NCBI GenBank assembly: GCA_023439305.1
Contig: JAEXOO010000006.1
Location: forward strand, 1 to 64,000
Length of the DNA: 64,000 bases
Direction of reading: 5' to 3'
Origin: Pseudomonadota bacterium
Lineage (GTDB): Bacteria > Pseudomonadota > Gammaproteobacteria > Burkholderiales > Burkholderiaceae_B
Position numbers and translations under genes: made by a program. Below the pieces are notes generated by a model. The model saw only the letters and a program-made list of their open reading frames with translations, was not told the origin of the DNA and ran no database searches. This document shows positions 41,066 through 49,556 of this stretch, piece after piece (position 1 is the stretch's first letter; each line of letters begins with the position of its first letter).

Positions 41066-42148
41066 TCAGCGTACGGCGACGGCCGGATTCAGTCCGGTCT
41101 GCTGGCGGATGCGCAGGGCCGCGTTGATGGCTTCCGTGCGGCTTTGATAAGGGCCGATCTGCACGCGGAACAGTTCATTGTGCGCTTCCACCTCAGCATT
41201 GCGGTACTCGACCTGGGCGATCTGCCGGTTCAGCTGTTGGGCCAGGGCGGAGGCGTTAGGGCGTTCGGAGAAGGCGCCGAACTGCAAGTAGACGCGGGTT
41301 TCGCCGGAGGCGGTGTTGCGCCGTGGTTGGGCAGCGGGCGTGGCCTGCACGATCAGTTGCTGGTCGTTGGCATCGCTGCTCCAGCTGGGCGATTCATCCA
41401 GTTCCAGTGTCAACTCTTCCTGGGACAGCGCTTCCAGTGCATCCGGGGTCGGTACCCGCTCCTCCTTGATCACCAGACTGGGCTTGGGAGTCGGCGCGGG
41501 AACGACCTGTGTATCGGCCCGGGCGATCTGTATTTCGTTGCTGTCGAATCGGCCGCTGCGTATGTCGTCTTGGGTGATGGCCTCCACGACCACTGTGCCG
41601 CTGCCGGGCGCGATCAGATCCAGTTTGGCGGCCGCCACATAAGACAGGTCGATGATGCGAGAGCTATGAAATGGACCCCGGTCGTTGATGCGTACGATGA
41701 CGGATTGACCGGTCTTGGGCCGGGTCACGCGCGCGTAACTGGGAATAGGCAGCGTGGGATGCGCGGCCGACATGGCGTACATATCGTAGATTTCGCCGTT
41801 CGCGGTCTTTTTGCCGTGAAACTTGCGGCCGTACCAGGACGCGGTGCCCGTCTGGGTAAAGGCTTTGTGATTGGTGTGGGGGACGAAGCTCTTGCCCAGC
41901 ACTGTGTAAGGGCGGGTGTTGCTGCGGGCAATGGGTTCCAGGCGAGGGGTGGCGTTGGGGGTGGAGAGTATGTTGGCGGGGATCCGGGCATCCGGTCCGT
42001 CGTCTTTGTAATAACCTCCGCCGCGAGGGGCGGAGACGGTGGATCCGGGCTTGGGCTTGGCGGGCCGTTTGGGGCTGGACGAGCAGCCCGCCAGCAGCGC
42101 CAGGGCCGTCAGCATGGCTCCCAGCGTGCGCAGTGAGTACGGTTTCAT
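41066..42148 (-). CDS. rlpA: RlpA-type septal lytic transglycosylase lipoprotein
   Basis: 360 residues. Lipoprotein signal with lipobox LLAGC (Cys22). The double-psi beta-barrel domain at about 98-190 contains GTASWYGRKFHGKKTANGE (landmark ASWYG, FHGKKTANGE), YARVTRPKTGQSVIVRINDRGPF (catalytic-Asp region RINDRGPF) and IIDLSYVAA. The C-terminal SPOR domain at about 280-355 has VYLQFGAFSERPNA and FRVQIGPYQSR, for binding denuded septal glycan. RlpA cleaves stem-less glycan strands during division. ATGA overlap with rapZ upstream. Confidence 0.93.
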   Translation of the reverse strand: MKPYSLRTLGAMLTALALLAGCSSSPKRPAKPKPGSTVSAPRGGGYYKDDGPDARIPANILSTPNATPRLEPIARSNTRPYTVLGKSFVPHTNHKAFTQTGTASWYGRKFHGKKTANGEIYDMYAMSAAHPTLPIPSYARVTRPKTGQSVIVRINDRGPFHSSRIIDLSYVAAAKLDLIAPGSGTVVVEAITQDDIRSGRFDSNEIQIARADTQVVPAPTPKPSLVIKEERVPTPDALEALSQEELTLELDESPSWSSDANDQQLIVQATPAAQPRRNTASGETRVYLQFGAFSERPNASALAQQLNRQIAQVEYRNAEVEAHNELFRVQIGPYQSRTEAINAALRIRQQTGLNPAVAVR

Positions 42149-43020
42149 GGGACTGGATTGATGGGGGGCTGATTGCGGTGCCGCACCAGCAAGGGGGCAT
42201 GGTCGGCGAAGCGCAGAGCCAGTTGCTCGGTGACGTACACGGAGCGGTGCTGCCCGCCGGTGCAGCCGATGGCGATCGTGAGGTAGTTGCGAGTGTCCTG
42301 CATGTACAGCGGCAGCCAGCGGCGAACGAAGCCGGCGATGTCATCAATCATGTTCTCGACCGAACCGAACTGGGCCAGCCATTGCGCTACGGGCTCGTCC
42401 CGTCCGGTCATGGGGCGCAGGATAGGGTCGTAGTGGGGATTGGGCAGGCATCGGACATCAAAGACCAGGTCGGCGTCGCCCGGGACGCCGCGCTTATAGG
42501 CAAAGGATTCGAAGGTCAGGACGACGCTGGCGCGGTCGGCCTGCACCAGGTCGCGCACCCAGGAGCGCAACTGGCCGGGGGTGACGTCGCTGGTGTCGAT
42601 GACGTGTTCCAGCTCGCGCAAAGGCGCCGTTAGCTCGCGTTCGACGGCGATGCACTCTTCCAGTGAAGGGGAGCGGCCATCCTGGCGCAGCCGGTCTGTC
42701 AGGGGATGCCGGCGCCGGGATTCGGAGTAGCGCTGCATCAAGGTGTGGTCGTTGGCGTTCAGGAAGATGACGCGCAGCGCGTAACCGTCCTCGCGCAGCT
42801 TGGCGATGATCTCGGGCAGCGAGTCCAGATCGCCTGAGCCGCGCACGTCGATGGCTACGGCCAGGCGCTCCAGCCCCTGTTCGGCCGAGCGCTCGACGAA
42901 TTCGGCCAGAAAACGGGCGGGCAGATTGTCCACGCAGGTGTAGCCTGTGTCTTCCAGCAGGCGTAGCGCGACCGATTTTCCCGAGCCGGATATACCGGTG
43001 ATCAATACAACTTTCAGCAT
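42145..43020 (-). CDS. rapZ: RNase adapter protein / nucleotide-binding protein RapZ
   Basis: 291 residues. Walker A GISGSGKS at 8-15 and the family segments GYTCVDNLPARFL, DVRGSGDL, FLNANDHTLMQRYSESRRRHPL (landmark RYSESRRRHPL), FDVRCLPNPHYDP, TGRDEPV and GCTGGQHRSVYV (C-terminal domain). In enterobacteria RapZ senses glucosamine 6-phosphate and delivers GlmZ to RNase E; the sRNA circuit may differ here. Part of the ptsN-hprK-rapZ series, 79 bases after hprK. Confidence 0.93.
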   Translation of the reverse strand: MLKVVLITGISGSGKSVALRLLEDTGYTCVDNLPARFLAEFVERSAEQGLERLAVAIDVRGSGDLDSLPEIIAKLREDGYALRVIFLNANDHTLMQRYSESRRRHPLTDRLRQDGRSPSLEECIAVERELTAPLRELEHVIDTSDVTPGQLRSWVRDLVQADRASVVLTFESFAYKRGVPGDADLVFDVRCLPNPHYDPILRPMTGRDEPVAQWLAQFGSVENMIDDIAGFVRRWLPLYMQDTRNYLTIAIGCTGGQHRSVYVTEQLALRFADHAPLLVRHRNQPPINPVP

Positions 43021-43099
43021 TGTGGCTGGGCGCTCCGTGTCACCGGCAGGCCATGCCTGTCCGGCGGGTTGTCAGAAACAGGGCAGCCATAAGGACTGC

Positions 43100-44026
43100 C
43101 TAGTCTTCGCGGCTGTTCATGATGGCCAAGGCCTGGCGTTCGATGAAATCGCCCATGGTGTCAATGCCGCGGAAGGCGAGAATGGTGTTGCGCACCGCCG
43201 CTTCGACCAGCACAGCCAGGTTGCGGCCGGCAGCCACTTGCAACATGACGCGCTTGATGCCTATGCCCAGCACTTCCTGAACCTGGTCCTGGGTAGGCAG
43301 GCGTTCGAAGTTGTCAGGGTTGGAACGGACGAGGTGCACAATCAGTTTAAGCTTCATTTTACGACGAACCGAGGTTTCGCCAAAAATGGTGCGTATGTCG
43401 AGCAAGCCCAGCCCGCGCACTTCCAACAGATTCTGCAACAGCGGGGGGCATTGGCCGTCAATGATGTTGGGTGCGGTGCGTGACAGCTCGACAGCGTCGT
43501 CGGCGACCAGACCGTGGCCGCGGGAGATCAGTTCCAGGGCCAGCTCGCTTTTGCCCAGGCCCGATTCGCCGGTAATCAGCACCCCCAGGCCCAGCACGTC
43601 CATGAATACGCCGTGCATGGTGGTCTTGGGGGCCAGGCGCTTGCCCAGGTAGATGCGCAGCAAGTCGATCAGCTGAGCCGCATCGATGGGAGTGTAGAGC
43701 AGCGGGACGCCTTGCGTGTCGCAGAACTCGAGCAGGTCCAGAGGGGCGGAGGCATCGTTGGCAATGAAGATGGCCGGCACGCCGCCCTGTACAAGGTCTT
43801 CCAGGTGATGCTGGCGGCGCTTGATGTCGAAGCGGTTGTAGTAGGAAAGCTCTTCGGGGCCGAAGACCTGGATGCGCGAGGGGTGGATCAGGTTCAGGTG
43901 GCCGACCAGATCGGCGGCCGACATGCCAAGATCAGGGATCAGGCGCTGGGCGGCGTGCTTGCCGGCGGCCCAACTGACCGTGATCTTGTCGTTGTTGTCA
44001 TGGACCAGTTCTTGAACTGTCAGCAT
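43100..44026 (-). CDS. hprK: HPr kinase/phosphorylase
   Basis: 308 residues. C-terminal kinase domain with Walker A GESGLGKS near residue 151, catalytic His/Asp loop GHGLVADDAVEL, and the family signature LEVRGLGLLDIRTIFG, RRKMKL. The N-terminal regulatory domain spans about 1-125. Phosphorylates and dephosphorylates HPr at Ser46, so in a betaproteobacterium it links PTS phosphotransfer to carbon status. Its start overlaps the end of ptsN by 29 bases, a strong sign of coupling. Confidence 0.93.
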   Translation of the reverse strand: MLTVQELVHDNNDKITVSWAAGKHAAQRLIPDLGMSAADLVGHLNLIHPSRIQVFGPEELSYYNRFDIKRRQHHLEDLVQGGVPAIFIANDASAPLDLLEFCDTQGVPLLYTPIDAAQLIDLLRIYLGKRLAPKTTMHGVFMDVLGLGVLITGESGLGKSELALELISRGHGLVADDAVELSRTAPNIIDGQCPPLLQNLLEVRGLGLLDIRTIFGETSVRRKMKLKLIVHLVRSNPDNFERLPTQDQVQEVLGIGIKRVMLQVAAGRNLAVLVEAAVRNTILAFRGIDTMGDFIERQALAIMNSRED

Positions 44027-44498
44027 CGTGGTCTTCCGCTTGGGGGGCTGCCGGCTGGGTCAGGATGTGGTGGATCGCGGCCGGATCGGTTTCCTGCATG
44101 AGCGCCTGGCGCACCTCGGCGTCAGCCATCAGGCGGGCGATTTCCGCCAGTAGATCCAAGTGGGTCTGGGTGGCTGTTTCGGGAACCAGCAGGAAGAACA
44201 GCAGACTGGCGGTGCGCCCGTCGCTGGCATCGAAACGCACGGGTTCGGCCAGGCGCATGAAGACGGCACAGGGTTCTTTCAGGTCCTTGATGCGGCCATG
44301 AGGCACGGCAACGCCGTGGCCCAGCGCTGTTGAACCCAGGCGCTCACGAGCGATCAGGCTATGGAAAACGGCTGTCCGGGCGATGCCGTGATGGTTCTCG
44401 AAGATCAGTCCGGCTTGTTCAAAAGCGCGTTTCTTGCTGGTGGCAGCAAGATCCAGAACCACATTGGACAGAGGCAATATGCGCGACAAGAGATTCAT
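43998..44498 (-). CDS. ptsN: PTS nitrogen-regulatory EIIA component
   Basis: 166 residues from the ATG before NLLSRILPL; an ATG three codons earlier (44507) is possible, and neither has a clear ribosome site. EIIA-Ntr fold: TSKKRAFEQAGLIFE, ARERLGSTALGHGVAVPHGR with the phospho-acceptor His in VPHGR, and LLFFLLVPETATQTHLDLLAEIARLM (landmark LLVPETATQTHL). Regulates potassium uptake and stress or nitrogen responses by phosphorylation state. It lies between hpf and hprK, as in other betaproteobacteria. Confidence 0.92.
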   Translation of the reverse strand: MNLLSRILPLSNVVLDLAATSKKRAFEQAGLIFENHHGIARTAVFHSLIARERLGSTALGHGVAVPHGRIKDLKEPCAVFMRLAEPVRFDASDGRTASLLFFLLVPETATQTHLDLLAEIARLMADAEVRQALMQETDPAAIHHILTQPAAPQAEDHDADSSRTGP

Positions 44499-44562
44499 GA
44501 CGGCCATTATAGGGGGAAAATTTCAGCTGGACACGGTTTGAACAGACTCGCCAGTGTGCCAT

Positions 44563-44599
44563 AAAAACACAAAACCCCGAACCGTAAGGTGCGGGGTTT
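44563..44599 (-). terminator. Terminator of hpf
   Basis: Arms AAACCCCG-ACC / GGT-CGGGGTTT with one mismatch and a GTAA loop, followed on the minus strand by a T-rich run. It lies between hpf and ptsN, so ptsN must have its own promoter or rely on read-through. Confidence 0.8.
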
Positions 44600-44636
44600 G
44601 TCGGCAGGTCAGGCCTGCTGATGAGAGTTCCACGCT

Positions 44637-44963
44637 TTATGCAGCGGGAACTTCGAGCCTCTTGGCGGGCTCATGTGCGTGACTGTGCGCCTTTTCCTTG
44701 TATTTGACCACCTGGCGGTCGATCTTGTCGGCCAGCAGGTCGATGGCGGCATACAGGTTTTCGTCGGAAGCGGCGCAGTGGATGTCCTTGCCGGGCACGC
44801 GCACGGTGACTTCGGCAGTGTGCTTCAGACGTTCGATGGAAAGCATAACCTGGGAGTCGACCACATTATCGAAATGCTTGTCGATTCGACCGACCTTGCT
44901 CTTGACGTAGTCGCGGATGGCGGGGGTTATATCGAGATTACGGCCACTGATGTTAAGGCTCAT
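44637..44963 (-). CDS. hpf: Ribosome hibernation-promoting factor
   Basis: 108 residues, a short-type HPF. Pattern SLNISGRNLDITPAIRDYV at the start, KHTAEVTVRVPGKDIHCAAS and YAAIDLLADKIDRQVVKYKEK, then a His-rich tail (HSHAHEP). It binds the 30S decoding centre and dimerises ribosomes in stationary phase. The upstream 190 bases contain no rpoN, unlike most relatives. A -10 element and an FNR-like site lie there, so hpf probably has its own, possibly oxygen-responsive, promoter. Confidence 0.94.
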   Translation of the reverse strand: MSLNISGRNLDITPAIRDYVKSKVGRIDKHFDNVVDSQVMLSIERLKHTAEVTVRVPGKDIHCAASDENLYAAIDLLADKIDRQVVKYKEKAHSHAHEPAKRLEVPAA

Positions 44964-45052
44964 ATAGGCTCTCCGTTGTAGTGATACAGGATGCGTCAGG
45001 GACGCGGGAGGATTCGTCTGGAGGCTCCTTACTATTCGATGTTGATGAGTCC

Positions 45053-45093
45053 AGTATACCTATATGTCAGCCGGATTACATGACTTGGATCAA
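45053..45093 (-). promoter_or_regulatory. hpf promoter candidate with FNR/ANR-like box
   Basis: On the minus strand a -10 TATACT (45058-45053) is preceded by TTGAT-CCAA-GTCAT (45093-45080). That is an 8-of-10 match to the FNR consensus TTGAT-N4-ATCAA. The box centre (45086.5) is about 41 bases before the expected start point (about 45046), the class II activator position. No good -35 exists, which fits activator dependence. Inference from spacing and motif only. Confidence 0.45.
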
Positions 45094-45156
45094 GGGAAAA
45101 GATGCAGGAAAACCCTGTGGGGTTGGCGCCGGCCCAAGCAGGCCGGCGAGGTGGAA

Positions 45157-45948
45157 TTACATGCGGAAGTTCGAACCCAGGTAGACCTTGCGCACGGCTT
45201 CATTGTCGATGATTTCCGAGGGATGGCCGCTGGTCAGCACGGTGCCTTCGCTGATGATGTAGGCGCGGTCGCAGATGCCCAGGGTTTCGCGCACGTTGTG
45301 ATCGGTGATGAGCACGCCGATGTTGCGGCCCTTGAGAAATTGCACGATGCGCTGGATTTCGATGACCGCGATCGGATCCACCCCGGCGAAGGGTTCGTCC
45401 AGCAGAATGAAGCGGGGATTGCTGGCCAGCGCGCGGGCGATCTCGACCCGGCGACGCTCGCCGCCGGACAGGGAGACGGCCGTATTGCGGCGGATATGAC
45501 CGATCTGCAGCTCGCTGATCAGGGTTTCCAGGCGTTCGCCGATTTCCCGCGAGCTGATGGCGCGGCCTTGTTCGTCCTGCTGCAGTTCCAGCACTGCGCG
45601 GATGTTTTCCTCGACGGTCAGGCGGCGGAATACGGAAGCGTCCTGGGGCAGGTAGGACAGGCCCAGACGCGCCCGTTTGTGCATGGGCATGCCGGTGATG
45701 GGCGTGCCGTCGATTTCGATGCGGCCGGCGTCGGCATGGACAATGCCCACAATCATGTAGAAGCTGGTGGTCTTGCCGGCCCCATTGGGGCCGAGCAGGC
45801 CGACGACCTCGCCGCTTTCCACGGTCAGGGAGACGTCCTGCACCACGGTGCGCTTGCCGTAGGTCTTGCGCAGGCCCTGGGCGACCAGACTGCCTTTGAC
45901 GGAACTTTGGGCGCGGGCGGGGGAGGACGGGCTGGAAGATGCAACCAT
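45157..45948 (-). CDS. lptB: LPS export ABC transporter ATP-binding protein
   Basis: ATPase of the LptB2FGC complex that extracts LPS from the inner membrane. 263 residues, with an N-terminal extension of about 18 Ser/Pro/Ala-rich residues. Walker [10 protein letters not shown] near 53, signature [15 protein letters not shown], Walker [14 protein letters not shown], switch His in [11 protein letters not shown]. Features typical of LptB are [22 protein letters not shown] (landmark [10 protein letters not shown]) and SGHPSEI at the end. 18 bases after lptA. Confidence 0.95.
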   Translation of the reverse strand: MVASSSPSSPARAQSSVKGSLVAQGLRKTYGKRTVVQDVSLTVESGEVVGLLGPNGAGKTTSFYMIVGIVHADAGRIEIDGTPITGMPMHKRARLGLSYLPQDASVFRRLTVEENIRAVLELQQDEQGRAISSREIGERLETLISELQIGHIRRNTAVSLSGGERRRVEIARALASNPRFILLDEPFAGVDPIAVIEIQRIVQFLKGRNIGVLITDHNVRETLGICDRAYIISEGTVLTSGHPSEIIDNEAVRKVYLGSNFRM

Positions 45949-45966
45949 GTTGGAACGGGATCCGGA

Positions 45967-46617
45967 CTATTTGCGGGGAGAGGATTTGCGCTGGCATTCG
46001 GCCAGGGCGGCGTCGGCGTTGGCGCGGGAGCGGGCTACAGAGCGTACCCGGCCATCCCGGGTGGACGATTCCGCTCCGCCGAAGGCTTGGTAGGTGCCGC
46101 TTTTCTGGCGATACACGATGCGTTGTCCCTGGATGGTGTCTTGCAACTGGCCGCAGACATAGCGGTTGACGATGGCCTTGCCGATGAGCTCGATTTCTTC
46201 GGTCTTGCCGTTGTAGACGGCTTTGACGCCTTCGGCAGTCATCAGTTCGAACTTGGCGGGGTCTTCCTGGCGGATGGTCACGCGGGGGCGTTCGCTGACG
46301 GTGGCGGTACCGTGTTGAAAGCCCTCGGCATCTTGTTCGATGGCCAGTTGGTCGGCCATGAGCGTCAGGGCGCCCCGTGTCAGGATGATATTGCCCTTGT
46401 AGACGGTCTGCTTGGCGATGTCGTCGTAGGTCAGGGTGTCGGACAGCACAGAGGTGTCCGGTTCCTGGGCCGGATCTGCGGCGGTCTGGGCATGGGCGGG
46501 CGCGCCCGCCAGCAGGGCGAGGGCGGCCGAGGCGACGGCCAGGCCCAGGGCGCGGTGCAGAAGGCTGAGCAAGGACGCTGGCCGGTGGCCGAAGCGGGCG
46601 CTGTGACGCGTGGTCAT
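45967..46617 (-). CDS. lptA: LPS-transport periplasmic protein LptA
   Basis: Periplasmic bridge protein for LPS. 216 residues with a longer than usual N-terminus: RHSARFGHRPASLLSLLHRAL precedes the hydrophobic signal segment, which ends near AHA-Q (residue 43). OstA-type beta-jellyroll with DTLTYDDIAKQTVYKGNIILTRG (landmark VYKGNIILTRG), LMADQLAIEQD and KTEEIELIGKAIVNRY. A Ser/Arg-rich tail follows. ATGA overlap with lptC. Confidence 0.92.
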   Translation of the reverse strand: MTTRHSARFGHRPASLLSLLHRALGLAVASAALALLAGAPAHAQTAADPAQEPDTSVLSDTLTYDDIAKQTVYKGNIILTRGALTLMADQLAIEQDAEGFQHGTATVSERPRVTIRQEDPAKFELMTAEGVKAVYNGKTEEIELIGKAIVNRYVCGQLQDTIQGQRIVYRQKSGTYQAFGGAESSTRDGRVRSVARSRANADAALAECQRKSSPRK

Positions 46618-47234
46618 GGTGGGGAATCCTTAGAGCTGTTAGAGGATCGCGCTTTTTGTGTTTGTTGGCCCGAGATTTTAACGTCGGATTCCGACATGAC
46701 GTTCAATTGGCGAACGCGATTGTCATAACGCATGCCTGTGCCGCGCATGGTGGACTGGCCGTTGACCACCAGGGCAGGCTCATTGGTGTAGACCACGTCT
46801 TCTTCGGGCAGGATGATAAGCACGCGGCTGCGCACGTCCAGGGCCTCGTCGTCGGCGGTGGCCTGGCGGTGTATGTGGGCATTGCCTGTCATGGTGATCT
46901 TGTCGCCGTCGGCGCTCATGTGGGCCGTATCGGAAGTGGCGATCGTCATGGGCGATTGGGCGCGGTTGCTGACGGCGCGTGGCTGCTCGATCTCGTAGGA
47001 GTCGTCGTCCGGAAAGTGATAGGCGATTGCGCCGTCCAGCCGGTTGGTCGCCGCGCCGGTGGCATCGGTGCTGACCATGGTGAAGTTGCGGGCCCAGGAG
47101 TCCGGTTCGTGCGTGATGCGGCGCGGCGGGTCGATGGCGACCGAGCGCTGGGTATAGTCGACCGCCCACCATGTGGCCAGCACAAGCAGGGCCAGCAAGA
47201 GCAAAGAGATGACGGTGGGCAGGCGATCACGCAT
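46614..47234 (-). CDS. lptC: LPS export ABC transporter periplasmic protein LptC
   Basis: 206 residues from the ATG before RDRLPTVISLLLLALLV. Single N-terminal membrane anchor at about 7-25, then an LptC jellyroll (PDSWARNFTMVSTDATGAATNRLDG landmark, YEIEQPRA, ITMTGNAHIHRQ, VYTNEPALVVNGQSTMRGTGMRYDN landmark). Docks LptA to the LptB2FG transporter. Two bases after kdsC, ATGA overlap with lptA. Confidence 0.92.
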   Translation of the reverse strand: MRDRLPTVISLLLLALLVLATWWAVDYTQRSVAIDPPRRITHEPDSWARNFTMVSTDATGAATNRLDGAIAYHFPDDDSYEIEQPRAVSNRAQSPMTIATSDTAHMSADGDKITMTGNAHIHRQATADDEALDVRSRVLIILPEEDVVYTNEPALVVNGQSTMRGTGMRYDNRVRQLNVMSESDVKISGQQTQKARSSNSSKDSPP

Positions 47235-47236
47235 GA

Positions 47237-47842
47237 TTACTGGATGACTCCGGTGGTTTTCAGCAGGCCGCCGTTGATGAATGCTCCCAGGCGGCCCTTG
47301 GCGGCCAGGATGGTGTCGCAGCATTCGCGCACGGCGCCCTGGCCGGCCGGCAGGCTGGCGACCCAGCTGGCCATCTGTGATATGTAAAAGGGCGCATTGG
47401 GCACGCTGGCAGAAAAACCCACGCGCTGCATGGCGGCCAGGTCGATGAGGTCGTCGCCCATATAGCCGATTTCGTTCAGGGCCAGGCCGTTTTCCTGGGC
47501 AATCTGGGTCAGGATGGCGACTTTGTCGCGCACGCCTTGATGCACGAAGCGGATGCCCAGCTCGGCGGCGCGGCGCGCCACGATGCCGCTTTCGCGCCCG
47601 GTGATGATCGCCACGGCAATACCGCTTTCACCCAGCATGCGCAGACCGTGCCCGTCCAGGGCATGAAACCCTTTGAAGATCTCGCCTTGCTCGCTGTACC
47701 ACAGGCGGCCGTCCGTCAGGACGCCATCCACGTCAAATACCATCATGCGCAGCGCGCGCAAGCTTTCACGCGTGCTTTCGGGCAGCTTGGCCAGAATCAG
47801 GGCTTCGGCAGGGTGCAGGGGGGCGGTCGGGGTGTTCATCAT
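47237..47842 (-). CDS. kdsC: 3-deoxy-D-manno-octulosonate 8-phosphate phosphatase
   Basis: Dephosphorylates Kdo8P for LPS core synthesis. 201 residues; the start may be either of two adjacent ATG codons. Cap-less C0 HAD fold: motif I VFDVDGVLTDGRLWY near 35-49, motif II AIITGRES, Lys region HQGVRDKVAIL, motif IV MGDDLIDLAAMQRVG. The C-terminal GRGAVRE tail of KdsC is seen as GQGAVRECCD. Between kdsD and lptC, with 2-base gaps on each side. Confidence 0.94.
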   Translation of the reverse strand: MMNTPTAPLHPAEALILAKLPESTRESLRALRMMVFDVDGVLTDGRLWYSEQGEIFKGFHALDGHGLRMLGESGIAVAIITGRESGIVARRAAELGIRFVHQGVRDKVAILTQIAQENGLALNEIGYMGDDLIDLAAMQRVGFSASVPNAPFYISQMASWVASLPAGQGAVRECCDTILAAKGRLGAFINGGLLKTTGVIQ

Positions 47843-47844
47843 GG

Positions 47845-48834
47845 TTAGATTACCTTTGCGGCCAACAGGTCATGCATGTGCAGAGCCCCTAATAGTAGCC
47901 CGTTTGCGTCCAACACCAGCATTTGGTTGATGCGTAGCTTGTCCATCTGGCCGGCGGCTTCGATGGCCAGGGCATCCGGCGAGATACTGCGTGGCTGGCG
48001 TGTCATGCCTGCCGATACGGGTAAGTGGCGTATATCGCCCTGGCGGGCGATCAGGCGGCGCAGGTCGCCGTCGGTAAACAGACCCAGGGGATGGCCCTGC
48101 GCATCGGCCACGATCGTCATGCCCATGCCTTTGGCCGACATTTCGGCCAGGGCGTCAGGCACCAGGGTGTCGGGGGCGACGATGGGTAACTGGTCGCCGC
48201 GGCGCATGACATTGCGCACGAAGGTCAGTAACTGGCGGCCCAGTGCGCCGCCAGGGTGCGAGCGGGCGAAGTCTTCGCGGCTGAAGCCCCTGGCTTCCAG
48301 GCAGGCCACGGCCAGCGCGTCTCCCAGCGCCAAGGCGGCGGTGGTGCTGGCCGTCGGCGCCAGATTTAGGGGACAGGCTTCCTGTTCGACATGGGCATCC
48401 AGATGCAGGTCGGCGTTCTGGGCCAGTTCGGAGTGGGCATTGCCCGTGATGGCGATGAGCTTGGCGCCCATGCGGCGCAGCACCGTCAGCACCGTCATCA
48501 GTTCCTGGGCCTGGCCGGAATAGGAAATGGCGACTACTACGTCCTGACTGGTGATCATGCCCAGATCGCCATGCAGGGCTTCGGCAGCGTGCATGAAGAA
48601 CGCCGGCGTGCCTGTGGATGCCAGGGTGGCGGCGATCTTGCGGGCGATATGGCCGGATTTGCCGATTCCTGTCACGACGACGCGGCCCTGGCAATGCATG
48701 AGCATCTGCGTGGCTTTGACAAAATGGTCGTCCAGCCGCGCGCTGAGCGCTTGCAGGGCGTCGATTTCAGTGGCGAAGGTGCGGCGGGCCGAGGCCAGCG
48801 CCTGTTCGGAGTCGGGAATATCCGGTGTATTCAT
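47845..48834 (-). CDS. kdsD: Arabinose-5-phosphate isomerase
   Basis: Makes D-arabinose 5-phosphate, the first precursor of Kdo. 329 residues: SIS domain (about 35-185; VVVTGIGKSGHIARKIAATLASTGTPAFF landmark GIGKSGHIARK, HGDLGMI, SYSGQAQEL) followed by two CBS domains (about 205-325; VRNVMRRGDQLP and GLFTDGDLRRLI, then MLVLDANGLLLGALHMHDLL). First gene of the kdsD-kdsC-lptC-lptA-lptB operon, which groups Kdo synthesis with LPS transport. Divergent from the cyd operon. Confidence 0.95.
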   Translation of the reverse strand: MNTPDIPDSEQALASARRTFATEIDALQALSARLDDHFVKATQMLMHCQGRVVVTGIGKSGHIARKIAATLASTGTPAFFMHAAEALHGDLGMITSQDVVVAISYSGQAQELMTVLTVLRRMGAKLIAITGNAHSELAQNADLHLDAHVEQEACPLNLAPTASTTAALALGDALAVACLEARGFSREDFARSHPGGALGRQLLTFVRNVMRRGDQLPIVAPDTLVPDALAEMSAKGMGMTIVADAQGHPLGLFTDGDLRRLIARQGDIRHLPVSAGMTRQPRSISPDALAIEAAGQMDKLRINQMLVLDANGLLLGALHMHDLLAAKVI

Positions 48835-48959
48835 GGCGAAATTGTAAACGCGAAGCGTGGTCTTCGCATGCCGGTTTGCGGGCTCTCATTTTAAGGGAGA
48901 GTGCGTGAATCCAGTAGTCGCGTAAATACTTTAGGGTTAAGATACGGTCTGTTTCGTTG

Positions 48960-48977
48960 TTTCAGTAATTACTGAAA
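48960..48977. promoter_or_regulatory. 18-bp perfect palindrome upstream of the gbsR-cyd operon
   Basis: TTTCAGTAATTACTGAAA, perfectly symmetric, 12 bases before the GbsR/MarR start codon. The place and size fit an autorepressor site for the MarR-like dimer encoded next to it, controlling the whole cyd operon (inference). Confidence 0.65.
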
Positions 48978-48989
48978 ATTCAAAATACC

Positions 48990-49556
48990 ATGAACCTAGG
49001 ACCACAGGCGGAACGTTTTGTTCTGCACTTCGGGGAAATGGGCGGGCGTTGGGGGGTCAACCGTACGGTCGGCCAGATCTATGCTTTGCTGTTTATTTCA
49101 CCCCAAGCCCTGCACGCCGACGAGATTGCCGAAACACTGGGCATTTCGCGCTCCAACGTCAGCATGAGCCTGCGCGAGCTGCAATCCTGGCGGCTGGTCA
49201 GCATGACGCACAAGATTGGCGAGCGGCGTGAATACTTCGAGTCCCCCAAGGATGTGTGGGAGATTTTCCGCACCCTGGTCGAGGAAAAGCGCAAGCGCGA
49301 GATCGATCCCACATTGACGCTGTTGCGAAGTATCCTTATGGAAGCGCCCGTGAACGAGGAAGAGGCGCACGGCCAGCAACGCATCACCGAGATGCTGGAG
49401 TTGATCGAGTTGGCGTGTGGCTGGTTTGACGAAGTGCATCATCTGCCGCCCGAGACTTTGCAGAACTTGATGCGATTGGGCAGCAAGGTGCAGAAGGTCC
49501 TGGGTTTTGCCGGAAAGATTCGCAAAGCTGATCAAACTGGGGGTCGTCATGATTGA
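48990..49556 (+). CDS. GbsR/MarR-family transcriptional regulator of the cyd operon
   Basis: 188 residues. Winged helix-turn-helix at about 20-85: GVNRTVGQIYALLFISPQALHADEIAETLGISRSNVSMSLRELQ (landmarks VGQIYALL and GISRSNVSMSLREL), then a wing IGERREYF. The C-terminal half is helical and probably dimerises. The family includes Bacillus GbsR and OpuAR. It is the first gene of the cyd operon, overlapping cydA by 8 bases, and a perfect palindrome lies directly before it, so autoregulation and control of cytochrome bd are likely. Inducing signal unknown. Confidence 0.88.
   Translation: MNLGPQAERFVLHFGEMGGRWGVNRTVGQIYALLFISPQALHADEIAETLGISRSNVSMSLRELQSWRLVSMTHKIGERREYFESPKDVWEIFRTLVEEKRKREIDPTLTLLRSILMEAPVNEEEAHGQQRITEMLELIELACGWFDEVHHLPPETLQNLMRLGSKVQKVLGFAGKIRKADQTGGRHD

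Noticed and set aside
45064..46728. 554-codon open frame opposite lptB-lptA
   Set aside because: Gly/Ala/Asp-rich shadow of two conserved genes; no family resemblance.
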